Source: Candidatus Martarchaeota archaeon
GTDB taxonomy: Archaea; Thermoproteota; Thermoprotei_A; Marsarchaeales; Marsarchaeaceae
DNA: 37,715 nt
Assembly (NCBI GenBank): GCA_023487445.1
Contig: JAMDBQ010000015.1
Location: 1-37,715, forward strand
Reading direction: 5' to 3'
The notes under the pieces were generated by a model, which was not told the origin of the DNA, did no database searches, and worked only from the letters and a program-made list of their open reading frames with translations. Numbering within the stretch: position 1 is the stretch's first letter; each line of letters opens with the position of its first letter. The position numbers and the translations under genes are program-made. This document shows positions 18,351 to 28,176 of the stretch, piece by piece.

Positions 18351-19326
18351 ACACAGGGTAGGCGCCGCACACCGTGCAGAAGTTCGACCCCGCAGGAACG
18401 GAGCTTCCGCAGCCTGGACAGGACCTGCCTTGTCCGGCCTTCTTCGGCGGCCCGTTCACAGCCCTGTATATCTCGTAGTAAACAAGGTGTTCCTTCCCCC
18501 TTAACCTGACGCCCTCTTCCTCCAGATACTTTGAGCTCTTTTCCTGAAACTCGGCGTCAGACACTTTGAGTTCGATCACCCCCGGAATACTGGTTGAGCC
18601 GCACCCTTCTTCTATAGGCGCCTTTTTCCGCCACACTATGTCTGCTGGGAGAAGGGATTCGAACGCCTTTCTAAGCACAAATTTACCCGTCACGGCGCCG
18701 GTTAGAGGATTGACGCCCACCAAAAGCGACGGGTGAACATGGAACGCCGCCTCCTTAACTTCGGCGTCAAGATAGGGTGACTCAACGTTCAAGCCCATGG
18801 TTGCCCCAAGCGGCACAGCGGAGAACCTCATAACCTTCCAAAGATGCTCGAGCGCCACCCTGAGCGAGGCGGGCTCCTTTGAAAACAGGTAACTGTATCC
18901 CGCAAACAACTCGTCCGACCCATCCCCGGTGGCAACGTGGATGCAGCCGTCACTTCTGGCGTTCCTCAACGCTATCAGCACCGGCGCGCTATTCCTGATC
19001 TCCATGGGGTCGAAGCTGTTCATGACTCTGGCTACAACCGAAGCGGCTTCAATGTAATCTCCGTAGCTGAAGCCGATTACCCTGTGGTGAAAACCCGCCT
19101 CATCCGCCACCCGGCGGGCATAATCAACATCTGGCCCCGGTGCTTCCTGATAGTATACGGTGTACGCATTCATACCGCGTCCACTGGCAAGGTAGGATAT
19201 GATGCTGGTGTCGAGCCCTCCCGACAGGATCAGCGCATCACATTCAAGACGGGCGACCGAGGCCCTCACCGACGAGCCCACGAGTTCCGAGGCAGCGCGC
19301 ATCTCGGTGACTAGAAACTGCGACAA
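18349..19326 (-). CDS. Asparagine synthetase-like PP-loop protein without glutaminase domain, with C-terminal zinc ribbon
   Basis: LSGGLDTSIISYLA PP-loop, GDGSDELFAGYSYLF AsnB-like motif, C-terminal CPGCGSSVPAGSNFCTVCGAYPV double CxxC zinc ribbon. Confidence 0.82.
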   Translation of the reverse strand: MSQFLVTEMRAASELVGSSVRASVARLECDALILSGGLDTSIISYLASGRGMNAYTVYYQEAPGPDVDYARRVADEAGFHHRVIGFSYGDYIEAASVVARVMNSFDPMEIRNSAPVLIALRNARSDGCIHVATGDGSDELFAGYSYLFSKEPASLRVALEHLWKVMRFSAVPLGATMGLNVESPYLDAEVKEAAFHVHPSLLVGVNPLTGAVTGKFVLRKAFESLLPADIVWRKKAPIEEGCGSTSIPGVIELKVSDAEFQEKSSKYLEEEGVRLRGKEHLVYYEIYRAVNGPPKKAGQGRSCPGCGSSVPAGSNFCTVCGAYPV

Positions 19327-19523
19327 CTTGGGGAGCCTTGGCTTTGGCCGAGATAAATTTTACCCAGAACCCTTTTGGCTTCTGCTATCTCTAACAATTC
19401 TGTGTTGGACTCCCTTGCCTCTTAGAGTGCCCACCTACGTGCAGCGACAACTCTGGGAAAGCTTTTTTGGCAGTTTGGCACCCAACATTGACTCCTCACG
19501 TGGTTCAGGGATAGTGCGCACAA

Positions 19524-20753
19524 GTGAAGCCCAACGCCAGGCATAAGACGATGTCTGTACCCGCCTACCTGTCTCCTGCGGCGTTCGGAGGGTCGGTGCT
19601 CGCAGGCTACTGTATAACGATCATGTCTCCGATGGCGCTGCTAATCGGGGAAGTGGTGCACTTATCCGCGGCGCAGGTGGGTGAACTCACGGCTTCCACG
19701 GTGATAGGCTCAGTGCCCGGCGCCATAGTTTTTGGAAGGCTGGCTGACGCGTCGGGGGGACGGATTTCAGCTATGCTTGCGGCAGCCGTCACAGCCGTGT
19801 TCAGCGTGGCTTCAACCCTGTCTTCGTCGATTCCCCTTCTGATAGTGGCTAGGGTGGCTGTGGGCGTGGGCGTGGGCGGCGAATACGTTTTGGCCAACTC
19901 CCTAGCGGCGTCACTTGTCCCCCAGGCTGTGCGTGGGAGGGTTCTGGCGTTGAACTGGGGTGGAGGATGGCTTGCCGGAGAATTCCTAGGATTCGCCGCA
20001 GGGTACTTTTCCGCATTCACTTCGGCTGGGGCTGCATGGCGAATAGTGGCTGCAAGCTCAGCCCTCCCCGCGTTCGCCGTGGCGGCCTTCAGGATCAGGA
20101 GCAACCGTGATATAGCAAGACCTCAGCCACCAGTGAGCGGACACGCCGCGGGACGCATCGGGGACTCAAGGCTTCGAACAATTGTTTACGGCTCCCTGAA
20201 CTATGTGTGTGAAACATCGCCGTTCTACGCACTCTCGGTGCTTGAACCGGTGTCGCTGCATTCGTCAACCGGCTTATCCGCGCCTCGGGACGTCGAGCTC
20301 AGCCTGATCCTTCTGATTGGTGCTCCGATGGGTGTCGCCGCAACCTACTTCCTGGTTGATAGGAAGGGGAGGCTGTGGCTGAACTATGTGGGGTACTCGG
20401 CGCTCGCCGCGGCGATAGGGGCGTACATTGTTACCGGGAGCACGGAGGGCTACCTGGGATTTGTACTGTTGTTCGCCCTGCAGTTTCTCACGTGGTTTGG
20501 GCCAAGCATCACGGCGAACACTGTTCTCGCCGAGCTGTGGCCTCAGGGCGGCGGCACCGGCGCAGGCGTGTCCTCAGCCGCGGGCAGGCTGGGCGCCATA
20601 GCCACGCTTCTCGTTTTCCCCGTGCTCGTGTCCAGGCTGGGATTAGCCCTCTCCATGGCTTACCCCCTGGCGTTCTCGCTTGCAGGCGTGGTGTTCACAT
20701 ACATCTTTGGAGTCGAGACCATGCCTGGGAAAGCCTCCGTGAACGCGGGCTGA
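19524..20753 (+). CDS. Major facilitator superfamily transporter
   Basis: Polytopic; GRLADASGGR loop 2-3 motif, VARVAVGVGVGGEYVLANSLAASLVPQAVRGRVLAL, FLVDRKGRLWL. Confidence 0.85.
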   Translation: MKPNARHKTMSVPAYLSPAAFGGSVLAGYCITIMSPMALLIGEVVHLSAAQVGELTASTVIGSVPGAIVFGRLADASGGRISAMLAAAVTAVFSVASTLSSSIPLLIVARVAVGVGVGGEYVLANSLAASLVPQAVRGRVLALNWGGGWLAGEFLGFAAGYFSAFTSAGAAWRIVAASSALPAFAVAAFRIRSNRDIARPQPPVSGHAAGRIGDSRLRTIVYGSLNYVCETSPFYALSVLEPVSLHSSTGLSAPRDVELSLILLIGAPMGVAATYFLVDRKGRLWLNYVGYSALAAAIGAYIVTGSTEGYLGFVLLFALQFLTWFGPSITANTVLAELWPQGGGTGAGVSSAAGRLGAIATLLVFPVLVSRLGLALSMAYPLAFSLAGVVFTYIFGVETMPGKASVNAG

Positions 20754-20778
20754 CACCTGCCAGCCGAAGCCCAGAAGG

Positions 20779-21891
20779 GTGGGCGTGTTCGGAGGGTTGA
20801 TAAGGATCCCGGAGAACCGCGGACTAGCCTTGGATAACCAGTATGTCTACGTGGACTCGGCGGGGGACACTTACCGGTTCGACGCCGACCCCGTATCCAT
20901 CATCGACTTGGAAGACGCGAGGAAGACGCTGGGTGTCCCGGGCTACGTGGACCTGGCGGACCCCACCTTGGCGTGTGTTTGCGCGGCGATCTGGGGGTGC
21001 CAGAACTCTTCCGAGATGCCTGCCAACACCCGGTGGTTCGGGCGCCCACGCCAGAACCCCACTCCCCTCCTCTTCGGAGGCGCCGCCGTGAAGATGCTTT
21101 CGCCGTCGTCGAATCAGAGAAGCAGCCCGCTCAACCGGAGGATAGGCGACATCGACTTCGTTGTGCCCAAGGCCGGGGGAGAGCGGTTACTGACCGTTTT
21201 AAAGAATCTGCACGTGACAGCCGGTCCCCGCTACCACTTCTTCACAACCAGGAGAGACAACTTTTTCAACGCTCTAAGAGCCGGTTCCAGGTACAGGCTG
21301 CACTACCTCGACCACTTGGAGGGGAACGCGCCCGTGGTTAAGACCGTGGATGTGGTAGCCGGAAACCTCAGCTTCCGCCATTCACTCGGCGTATCTGAAG
21401 CCGACTTCAAAGCCGCCGCCCAAAACTTGTACACACTCGGGCCAGAGAAGGTGGTCGCCCTTAAACTCCAAGTAATATCCGATGTTGACGCATCCAAAAC
21501 GCATATGATTGCTGAATCCCGCCAGGGCTTCAGGGTGCTGGAGTATACCAGCTATCCTCGCGGCAGACTCATTTTAGGAATGGAGCAAAAGGACGCGTTG
21601 GACGTGTTCTGCGTTCTTCTCGACTGCTTCAACAGGGATACCAGCCCCAGATTCAGCGTGGACTCCTTTGTCAAAATTTTTGAAAGAGACGACCGTTTCA
21701 GGTTGACGGCGGCTCTGAATCTCGGGATGATGCTAAAAATGCGTGGATCATTCATTGAAGGCGGGGTGGATCCGGCGGATGTGGAAGCTGTTTCGAAGAG
21801 TGTTCGAATTCTTTTGGATGCGCTTGAGCCAGTCGATAAGACCTGGGATAAACCGTGGTGGAACAGGGATGTTGAGCCGCCCGCCCCTTAG
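20779..21891 (+). CDS. Uncharacterised protein with nucleotidyltransferase-like fold
   Basis: LFGGAAVKMLS...RRIGDIDFVV resembles the G[G/S]-x-DxD core of nucleotidyltransferases (AbiEii-like layout); VKTVDVVAGNLSF could supply the third acidic strand. No product recognised. Confidence 0.5.
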   Translation: MGVFGGLIRIPENRGLALDNQYVYVDSAGDTYRFDADPVSIIDLEDARKTLGVPGYVDLADPTLACVCAAIWGCQNSSEMPANTRWFGRPRQNPTPLLFGGAAVKMLSPSSNQRSSPLNRRIGDIDFVVPKAGGERLLTVLKNLHVTAGPRYHFFTTRRDNFFNALRAGSRYRLHYLDHLEGNAPVVKTVDVVAGNLSFRHSLGVSEADFKAAAQNLYTLGPEKVVALKLQVISDVDASKTHMIAESRQGFRVLEYTSYPRGRLILGMEQKDALDVFCVLLDCFNRDTSPRFSVDSFVKIFERDDRFRLTAALNLGMMLKMRGSFIEGGVDPADVEAVSKSVRILLDALEPVDKTWDKPWWNRDVEPPAP

Positions 21892-21927
21892 GGTGAGAGG
21901 TTGCTTGGCTGCGGGGTTGAACAGTCC

Positions 21928-22881
21928 ATGACAAGAATCCTGTTGGCGGCTGACCTGCACGGCTCGGAGACCGTCTACTCAAAACTCCTTAACTCCGCCA
22001 GATTCTACGGGGTCGCCCACATAGTGGTAGCCGGAGACCTCACGGGTAAGGTGCTTGTCCCCGTAGTTGAGCGAGGAGGGGAATATGACTTCGACTTCTT
22101 CGGTTCGCGCAAAAGGGTTGAGCCGTCCAAGTTCGGATCCTATGCTAAGGAGATAAGATCCGCGGGCCACTACTATAAGGTTGTGACCAAGGCGGAGTTC
22201 GACGAGCTAGCAGCTGGAGGAGAACCTCTCAAACGCGCCTTCGTAGATGCAATGCTCGAATCGCTCAGACTCTTCTTAGCCAAGGCGGAGGAAAGAATGG
22301 CGTCCGCCGGGGCTACGCTGTACCTTATCGCCGGCAACGACGACTACCCCGATGTCGCTCAGTTTCTTGTAAACTCTCAGACGGGCCGTGTTGTCGAATA
22401 CGAAAGCGCTCCCCGTGAACTCAAACATCTAACCCTAGCCGGGGTAGGCTACTCCAACCCCACGCCCTGGAACTCGCCGAGGGAGCTTTCGGAGGATGAG
22501 CTTTGGAGGATGCTTGACGCTAAGCTACGCGGGCTCGAACCACGCAGAACCGTGCTCGTCGCCCATCCGCCTCCGTTCGACACCTCGATCGACCGCGCCC
22601 CCAAGCTCAAAGGGTTCAAGCCTGTGGTGTCGGGGGGCAGGATTGAGACTGAGCCGGTTGGCAGCCACGCAGTACGCAGGGTGATCGAGTTGTTCGAACC
22701 CGCTGTCTCCCTCCATGGACACATACACGAATCCGGCGGAGTAGACTACGTAGTCGGTGCAAGCGGCAGACGCGTGTCTGCGTACAACCCGGGAAGCGAG
22801 TACACTACAGGGGTATTGAGGGGGGTGCTCCTAGATTTAGGGGAGGATGGCTCCTCGAGGCACCTTTTCGTAAGGGGCTAG
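21928..22881 (+). CDS. Calcineurin-like metallophosphoesterase
   Basis: MTRILLAADLHGS, VVAGDLTG, LIAGNDD, VAHPPPFD, SLHGHIHES: canonical metallophosphoesterase motifs. Confidence 0.9.
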   Translation: MTRILLAADLHGSETVYSKLLNSARFYGVAHIVVAGDLTGKVLVPVVERGGEYDFDFFGSRKRVEPSKFGSYAKEIRSAGHYYKVVTKAEFDELAAGGEPLKRAFVDAMLESLRLFLAKAEERMASAGATLYLIAGNDDYPDVAQFLVNSQTGRVVEYESAPRELKHLTLAGVGYSNPTPWNSPRELSEDELWRMLDAKLRGLEPRRTVLVAHPPPFDTSIDRAPKLKGFKPVVSGGRIETEPVGSHAVRRVIELFEPAVSLHGHIHESGGVDYVVGASGRRVSAYNPGSEYTTGVLRGVLLDLGEDGSSRHLFVRG

Positions 22882-22887
22882 CGCAAA

Positions 22888-24342
22888 TCATCTTCGGGGG
22901 AACTGCACCAGCCATTTCCTTCCGTCTCTTTTTATAAATTCATCAGACTCCTTCGGTCCCCATGTTCCCTGGTTGTACTGGTGTACTTCAAACGAGTGTT
23001 CCGCCGATATCAGCGGCTCCACTATCTCCCATGACAACTCTATCTCGTCGCTCCTCGTGAACAGTGACGGGTCACCGTTGAGCGCGTCCAAAAGTAGTCT
23101 CTCATAGGCGTCTGGAAGCTGCTTTTTGCTGATATCAGAATATTTGAACGACATATCCACAGGCTGAGTCGTCATCCCGGCTCCAGGCTGCTTCGCCTCA
23201 AACCGGAGGTTTATGCCCTCGTCCGGCTGTATCCTGATGGTGATCCTGTTGGGGGAAACTTCCTCGTTTGAAAAGAGGAGCAGCGGAACCTCTTTGAACT
23301 GCAGTGTAATCTCGGTTGTCTTAAGCGGCATCCGCTTTCCGGTTCGCATGTAAAAAGGTGTCCCCCTCCACCTCCAGCTCTCAACGTAGAGTTTCGCGGC
23401 TACAAACGTCGGAGTTTTGGATGACGGGTCAACTTCTGGCTCATCCGTGTATCCCGCGTACTGGCCAAGCACACACTCAGAACTCTGAATTGGCCGCACA
23501 GCCTGAAGCACCTTAACCTTCTCGTCCCGCACCGCCTTAGGCGTGTATCTGATCGGAGGATCCATCGCGATAAGAGCCAGGAGCTGCAGCAGGTGGTTCT
23601 GCAGCATGTCGCGAACAACCCCCGCCTTATCATAGTATCCCCCCCGGTGTTCAACGCCGATCTCTTCCGCGACGGTTATCTGCACGTGGTCAACGTGGCT
23701 CCTGTTCCAAAGCGGCTCGAATATGCTGTTCGCAAACCTGAACGCAAGTATGTTCTGAACGGTTTCCTTCCCCAAGTAGTGGTCTATCCTGTAAACCTGT
23801 TCCTCCGGGAACGCCTGGTGGACCTTGTCGTTAAGCGCCTTAGCGCTTGCAAGGTCGTTGCCGAACGGCTTCTCGACCACCACCCTCCTCCACCCTTTGC
23901 CGGGCTTGGCGAGGCCGGTCATCCCAAGGTTCTCAATCACCTGCTCGTACAGAACCGGAGGAGTCGCAAGATAGAATACGCAGTTCGCAGCCCCCTTTGC
24001 GTCAGAGGCTGCCTCAAGCCTTTTCTTAATCTCCGCATAGGTAGCCATATCGGAGTAGTCACCCACGAAGTAGCTGATTGACTTTGAGAACTGCACCCAC
24101 TTGTCCTGGTCGGAGCCTCCAGTATACTCGCTTACCCCTTTAGCCAGTTCTTCCCTGAACGACTCGTCGGTGTAATGGGTTCGGGACACCCCCACTATAG
24201 AAACGCCCGCGGGCAGCATCCCCTTCTCGTAGAGACTGTACAGAGCAGGCACAAGTTTCCTGCGTGTTAGGTCGCCTGAGGCGCCGAATATAAGTATGAT
24301 AGAAGGGTTGCGATCGGGTTTGGCGTTCACGTTGATGCTCAT
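22888..24342 (-). CDS. zwf: Glucose-6-phosphate 1-dehydrogenase (bacterial Zwf type)
   Basis: LIFGASGDLTRRKLVPALYSL, VVEKPFGND, YRIDHYLGKETVQNILAFRFAN, LQLLALIAMDPP, YESWRW-type motif LYVESWRWRGTPFYMRTGKRM. Confidence 0.96.
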   Translation of the reverse strand: MSINVNAKPDRNPSIILIFGASGDLTRRKLVPALYSLYEKGMLPAGVSIVGVSRTHYTDESFREELAKGVSEYTGGSDQDKWVQFSKSISYFVGDYSDMATYAEIKKRLEAASDAKGAANCVFYLATPPVLYEQVIENLGMTGLAKPGKGWRRVVVEKPFGNDLASAKALNDKVHQAFPEEQVYRIDHYLGKETVQNILAFRFANSIFEPLWNRSHVDHVQITVAEEIGVEHRGGYYDKAGVVRDMLQNHLLQLLALIAMDPPIRYTPKAVRDEKVKVLQAVRPIQSSECVLGQYAGYTDEPEVDPSSKTPTFVAAKLYVESWRWRGTPFYMRTGKRMPLKTTEITLQFKEVPLLLFSNEEVSPNRITIRIQPDEGINLRFEAKQPGAGMTTQPVDMSFKYSDISKKQLPDAYERLLLDALNGDPSLFTRSDEIELSWEIVEPLISAEHSFEVHQYNQGTWGPKESDEFIKRDGRKWLVQFPRR

Positions 24343-25259
24343 GTTCCTTCATCAACGTGTTTAACTGCGTGCCCTCCGAACTCGTTACGCATAGCAGCCA
24401 AGAGCTTCGCGGCGTAGCTTTCCCTCCTCGAAGCAAAGCGCATGTAGAGCGCAAGGGTTATCACAGGCGCAGGAACAGAATTGTCTATAGCCTCCTTTGA
24501 AGTCCATCTTCCCTCACCGGAGTCTTCCACCCAGGGAGCGATCTGCTTAAGCTCCTGGTCCTTTGAAAGCGCGTCGGACAAAAGGTCAAGGAGCCAAGAC
24601 CTGACCACGCTCCCATAGCGCCAAACCTCGGCAACCTTGTGTAGATCCAAGTTGAACTCCTGCTTTGAGCGGAGCACGTCGAACCCCTCCGCAAGGGACT
24701 CCATCATTCCATACTCTATCCCGTTGTGAACCATTTTGACGAAGTGACCCGAACCAGCTGGCCCCATCCATCCCCACCCCTTGTCTGGGGCGGGGGCAAG
24801 CGTCTGGAACACGGGTGTTAGAGCCTCAACAACCTCCTTCCTGCCACCCACCATCATACTGTAGCCCTCCTCCAGACCCCATATCCCCCCGCTTGTGCCT
24901 ACGTCAACGAAGTTAAGCCCCGCCGACTCCACCTTAGCCGACCTCCTCAAAGTGTCTCCGTAGAAGGAGTTTCCACCGTCTATGATTGTATCACCCTTGG
25001 AAAGCACCTGGATCAGGGAGTCAATCATCTGCTCCGTGGGTTCACCCGCGGGCACCATGACCCAGACTGCCCGGGGGGGATGCATCATCTCCGCAAGCTC
25101 GCCGAGACTGGAGGCAGCCTTGACACCCGGCTGCTCCGAAGCGAGTTCGAAAGCCTTCTCCTTGGTTCTGTTGTGCACGAACACGGTGTGTCCTCCCCTG
25201 GCGAGCCTCCTTGCTATGTTTGCACCCATTCTTCCAAGTCCGACTACAGCTATCTCCAA
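24339..25259 (-). CDS. gnd: 6-phosphogluconate dehydrogenase, decarboxylating (short GntZ/YqeC-type)
   Basis: IAVVGLGRMGANIARRLARGGHTVFVHNRTKEKA, DVGTSGGIWGLEEGYSMMVGG, GPAGSGHFVKMVHNGIEYGMMESLAEGFDVL. TTG start; 4-nt overlap with zwf. Confidence 0.95.
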   Translation of the reverse strand: MEIAVVGLGRMGANIARRLARGGHTVFVHNRTKEKAFELASEQPGVKAASSLGELAEMMHPPRAVWVMVPAGEPTEQMIDSLIQVLSKGDTIIDGGNSFYGDTLRRSAKVESAGLNFVDVGTSGGIWGLEEGYSMMVGGRKEVVEALTPVFQTLAPAPDKGWGWMGPAGSGHFVKMVHNGIEYGMMESLAEGFDVLRSKQEFNLDLHKVAEVWRYGSVVRSWLLDLLSDALSKDQELKQIAPWVEDSGEGRWTSKEAIDNSVPAPVITLALYMRFASRRESYAAKLLAAMRNEFGGHAVKHVDEGT

Positions 25260-25366
25260 CTTAGTTTCTCTGCTCCCCTAGACTATTGCCGCAAGGGAGT
25301 AATAAGACACTGCTGACGTCATCACACCCCTGTAGGATGTGTACTCTCTGCGCTTCCATGGTAAAC

Positions 25367-28171
25367 CTACAGGCTGTCCGCAACCGCCTTCAGAGCCTCA
25401 AGCGTCTTGGCTTGGTCGAAGTGTATTGAAACCACCCGCCGCCCCCTGCTCTGCAGGGCGGCCATGTCGCCCATTGCCTGAGCCACCTTGAGTACTCCGA
25501 AGCTTAGCGAAGAATTCTTGGACCCGAGTTCGTCGGGCACCCCGCAGTCTTCCCCGCCTTCGGAGACGAGCTGCAGAAACACCCCCCGGCCAGCGTCTCC
25601 CTTGTGTAGCTGCCCCGTTGAATGCAGGAAGCGGGGGCCGTATCCCAGCGTTACCGCCACCCTCAGCCTGTCCCTCAACTTCAACCGCATTTCTTCCAGA
25701 CATTCAGCGGACCCGTGATCCTCCTTGATATACGCTTGAACACCTACGTACGAAGGCTTCTGGGGACCATCTAGGACACCGCCGAGAAGCCTCCGCAAAG
25801 GCTCCGAGCCGACTGATTCAATCTGGGTCTTCGCGGCTTGAACCGAAGCGTCGCCGTACACCTGTATCCCGTTGAGTGAAAGGAGAGGCGTGCCCTTGCT
25901 GAGCCTGCCCGTCCTCAAGTAGTCCGCCACCATCCGCCTCGCAAGCTCCTTGCTCGCTTCGACGTTGGGCTGGTCGAACGGGTTGATTTTGAGGAAGTAT
26001 CCTGCAACCGCCACGGCGAACTCCCAGGTGAACAAAAGTCCCCCTACGTCGTACACATCTCGAAGATGGGTGTCGACCACTGGGTGACCCGCCGCCGCGA
26101 TGGACTGCAGTTCACCATCCAGCCCGTCGTCTCCTAACGCCACGTGGACGAACAGCCTGTCGGGTCCGTACACCGATGGTTTACCAAGGGTCTCCCTCAC
26201 AACCGGCAGAATCCCCCGCCCGTCTTTACCTGTGCTTTCAGCCACGAGTTGTTCAACCCAGTCTGCGAAGTAGGAGGCGGGTCCCGTTGTAACCAGCGTG
26301 AGCTTGTCCCGCCCCTGTAAAGCCATCTTGCCAAGCGAGCACCCAAGCCTCAAACCCGGGTTTTCGAACGGGCTGTCCGAAGCACACGCCTGGCTCAGCG
26401 TAGCCGCTCCTTTGAGAAGCCTGTCCAAATCAATCCCTGCAAGCGCCGCGGGCACAAGCCCGAAGAACGTGAGCGCCGAGTATCTGCCACCCACGTCGGG
26501 GTTGGCGAGGAACACGTCGAGGAACCCTCGTCTTCGGGAAAGTGCTTCAAGCTCTGTGCCGGGATCGGTTATGGCTACGAAGTGTTCTCCAGCATGTGTA
26601 CCCAGCTCCTCCTGGGACAGATTGTAGAAGTATTTCAGCAGGGAAATCGTCTCAACTGTTCCACCCGACTTGGAGGAAACTATGTAAAGCGTCTGCGACG
26701 GGCGGTTGTGCTTGGCGGCGTCGATGACCTCGCCGGGATCGGTTGAATCCAGAACGGAAAGCTTCAGCCCGGAGGCTGACTCGGAGAACAGCTTGGAATA
26801 CATTCGAGGAGCAAGACTCGACCCACCCATTCCTAGGAGCAGCACCCGGCTTACGCCGAGAGCGCGCGCGGCTTCGACAAGACTTTTCAGCCTCTTAACC
26901 TGCCCCGGCATGGTTTTGGGTAGGCTGAGCCACCCCAGCCTGTTCACTATTTCGTCAGGAGAGTTCTTCCAGAGAGTGTAGTCGGCTGACCATATTCGCT
27001 GAACCACTTTATCCGAGGTGACCTGTAAAAAAGCGTCCTTCAGATCCTGGTTTCTGTACTCTGCGAGCCCGGCCTTCGCACCAGGGTTTAGCTTGGCCGC
27101 CTTTTCCTCAATCGTCTTCAACGCCTGTTGCACGGACTCGGAGAAGAGTCTGACTCCTTCCGAAAGCAGGTTTTCGGTTACACTGTTCATGTCCACGCCA
27201 ACATCGGATAGTTGTCGCAGGTGGTTCCTAGCCTCCTCCAAGCCTTGATCCAAGGTGTTCGCCACTTTGCCGTGGTCGAGTATGGCTTCCAGGGTCTGCG
27301 GTGGAACGGTGTTCACGGTGTCTGGGCCAACCAGGTTGTCCACGTACATGGTGTCGGGGTAAGCCGGGTTCTTGGTGGAGGTGCTCGCCCAGAGCGGCCT
27401 CTGTACGTTTGCGCCGAGCTTCTTTAGTTCAAGCCACCTATCGCCTGAGAACGCCCGCTTAAAGTGGGAGTAGGCTTCCTTGGCGTTGGCAACCGCCGCC
27501 TTCCCCATGAGCTCGTTCTTACCCAGTTTCTGAAGCTCCTTATCTACCGCGGTGTCAACCCTACTTACGAAGAACGACGCTACAGATGACACCCGGCTGA
27601 GGGTTCCACCTTTTTTGGCGTACTCCTCGAGCCCGGCGATGTAGGCGTCCACGACTTCCTTGTACCTCTCCACCGAGAAAATCAGCGTGACGTTCACATT
27701 TACACCCTCGGCGGTGAGCCTCCTGATGGCATCTAGACCGGCCTTGGTTGCGGGTATCTTCACCATTATATTGGGTCTTGAAAGTGTTCGAACGAATTTA
27801 ATAGCTTCCTCAACCATTGCGTCTGCGTCGTCGGATATCTCCGGGCTAACCTCGATGCTCTGGAATCCGTCCAGCCCGTTCAACTTGTCGTACACGGGGC
27901 GGAAAACGTCGGCTGCTTCGCCCACGTCCTCAAGCATCAGCTGGAAGAATATTTCGCGTGGCGTCATGCCTCTACGGCTGAGCTCAAGGATTTCTCCATC
28001 GTACTCGTCTCCGCTTGCGATCGCCTTGTCGACAATGGTGGGGTTGGATGTCGCACCCCTCAGACCCTTGTCGACCAGCGACTTGAGCTCGCCCGAGCGT
28101 ATGAACGACCTCTTTATGAAGTCAAGCCAAATCGACTGACCCGCCTTCGCGTATTCTTCGAGACTCGCCAT
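25367..28171 (-). CDS. Bifunctional transaldolase/glucose-6-phosphate isomerase fusion
   Basis: N-terminal transaldolase: SIWLDFIKRSFIRSGELKSLVDKGLRGATSNPTIVDKAI, NIMVKIPATKAGLDAI, NVNVTLIFSVERY. C-terminal PGI: VLLLGMGGSSLAPRM, VSSKSGGTVETISL, NPDVGGRYSALTFFGLVPAALAG. Confidence 0.95.
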   Translation of the reverse strand: MASLEEYAKAGQSIWLDFIKRSFIRSGELKSLVDKGLRGATSNPTIVDKAIASGDEYDGEILELSRRGMTPREIFFQLMLEDVGEAADVFRPVYDKLNGLDGFQSIEVSPEISDDADAMVEEAIKFVRTLSRPNIMVKIPATKAGLDAIRRLTAEGVNVNVTLIFSVERYKEVVDAYIAGLEEYAKKGGTLSRVSSVASFFVSRVDTAVDKELQKLGKNELMGKAAVANAKEAYSHFKRAFSGDRWLELKKLGANVQRPLWASTSTKNPAYPDTMYVDNLVGPDTVNTVPPQTLEAILDHGKVANTLDQGLEEARNHLRQLSDVGVDMNSVTENLLSEGVRLFSESVQQALKTIEEKAAKLNPGAKAGLAEYRNQDLKDAFLQVTSDKVVQRIWSADYTLWKNSPDEIVNRLGWLSLPKTMPGQVKRLKSLVEAARALGVSRVLLLGMGGSSLAPRMYSKLFSESASGLKLSVLDSTDPGEVIDAAKHNRPSQTLYIVSSKSGGTVETISLLKYFYNLSQEELGTHAGEHFVAITDPGTELEALSRRRGFLDVFLANPDVGGRYSALTFFGLVPAALAGIDLDRLLKGAATLSQACASDSPFENPGLRLGCSLGKMALQGRDKLTLVTTGPASYFADWVEQLVAESTGKDGRGILPVVRETLGKPSVYGPDRLFVHVALGDDGLDGELQSIAAAGHPVVDTHLRDVYDVGGLLFTWEFAVAVAGYFLKINPFDQPNVEASKELARRMVADYLRTGRLSKGTPLLSLNGIQVYGDASVQAAKTQIESVGSEPLRRLLGGVLDGPQKPSYVGVQAYIKEDHGSAECLEEMRLKLRDRLRVAVTLGYGPRFLHSTGQLHKGDAGRGVFLQLVSEGGEDCGVPDELGSKNSSLSFGVLKVAQAMGDMAALQSRGRRVVSIHFDQAKTLEALKAVADSL

Positions 28172-28176
28172 CGGGG

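Noticed and set aside
19607-20104. 165-aa minus-strand ORF antisense to the MFS transporter
   Set aside because: Alanine/proline-rich shadow ORF typical of high-GC antisense frames.
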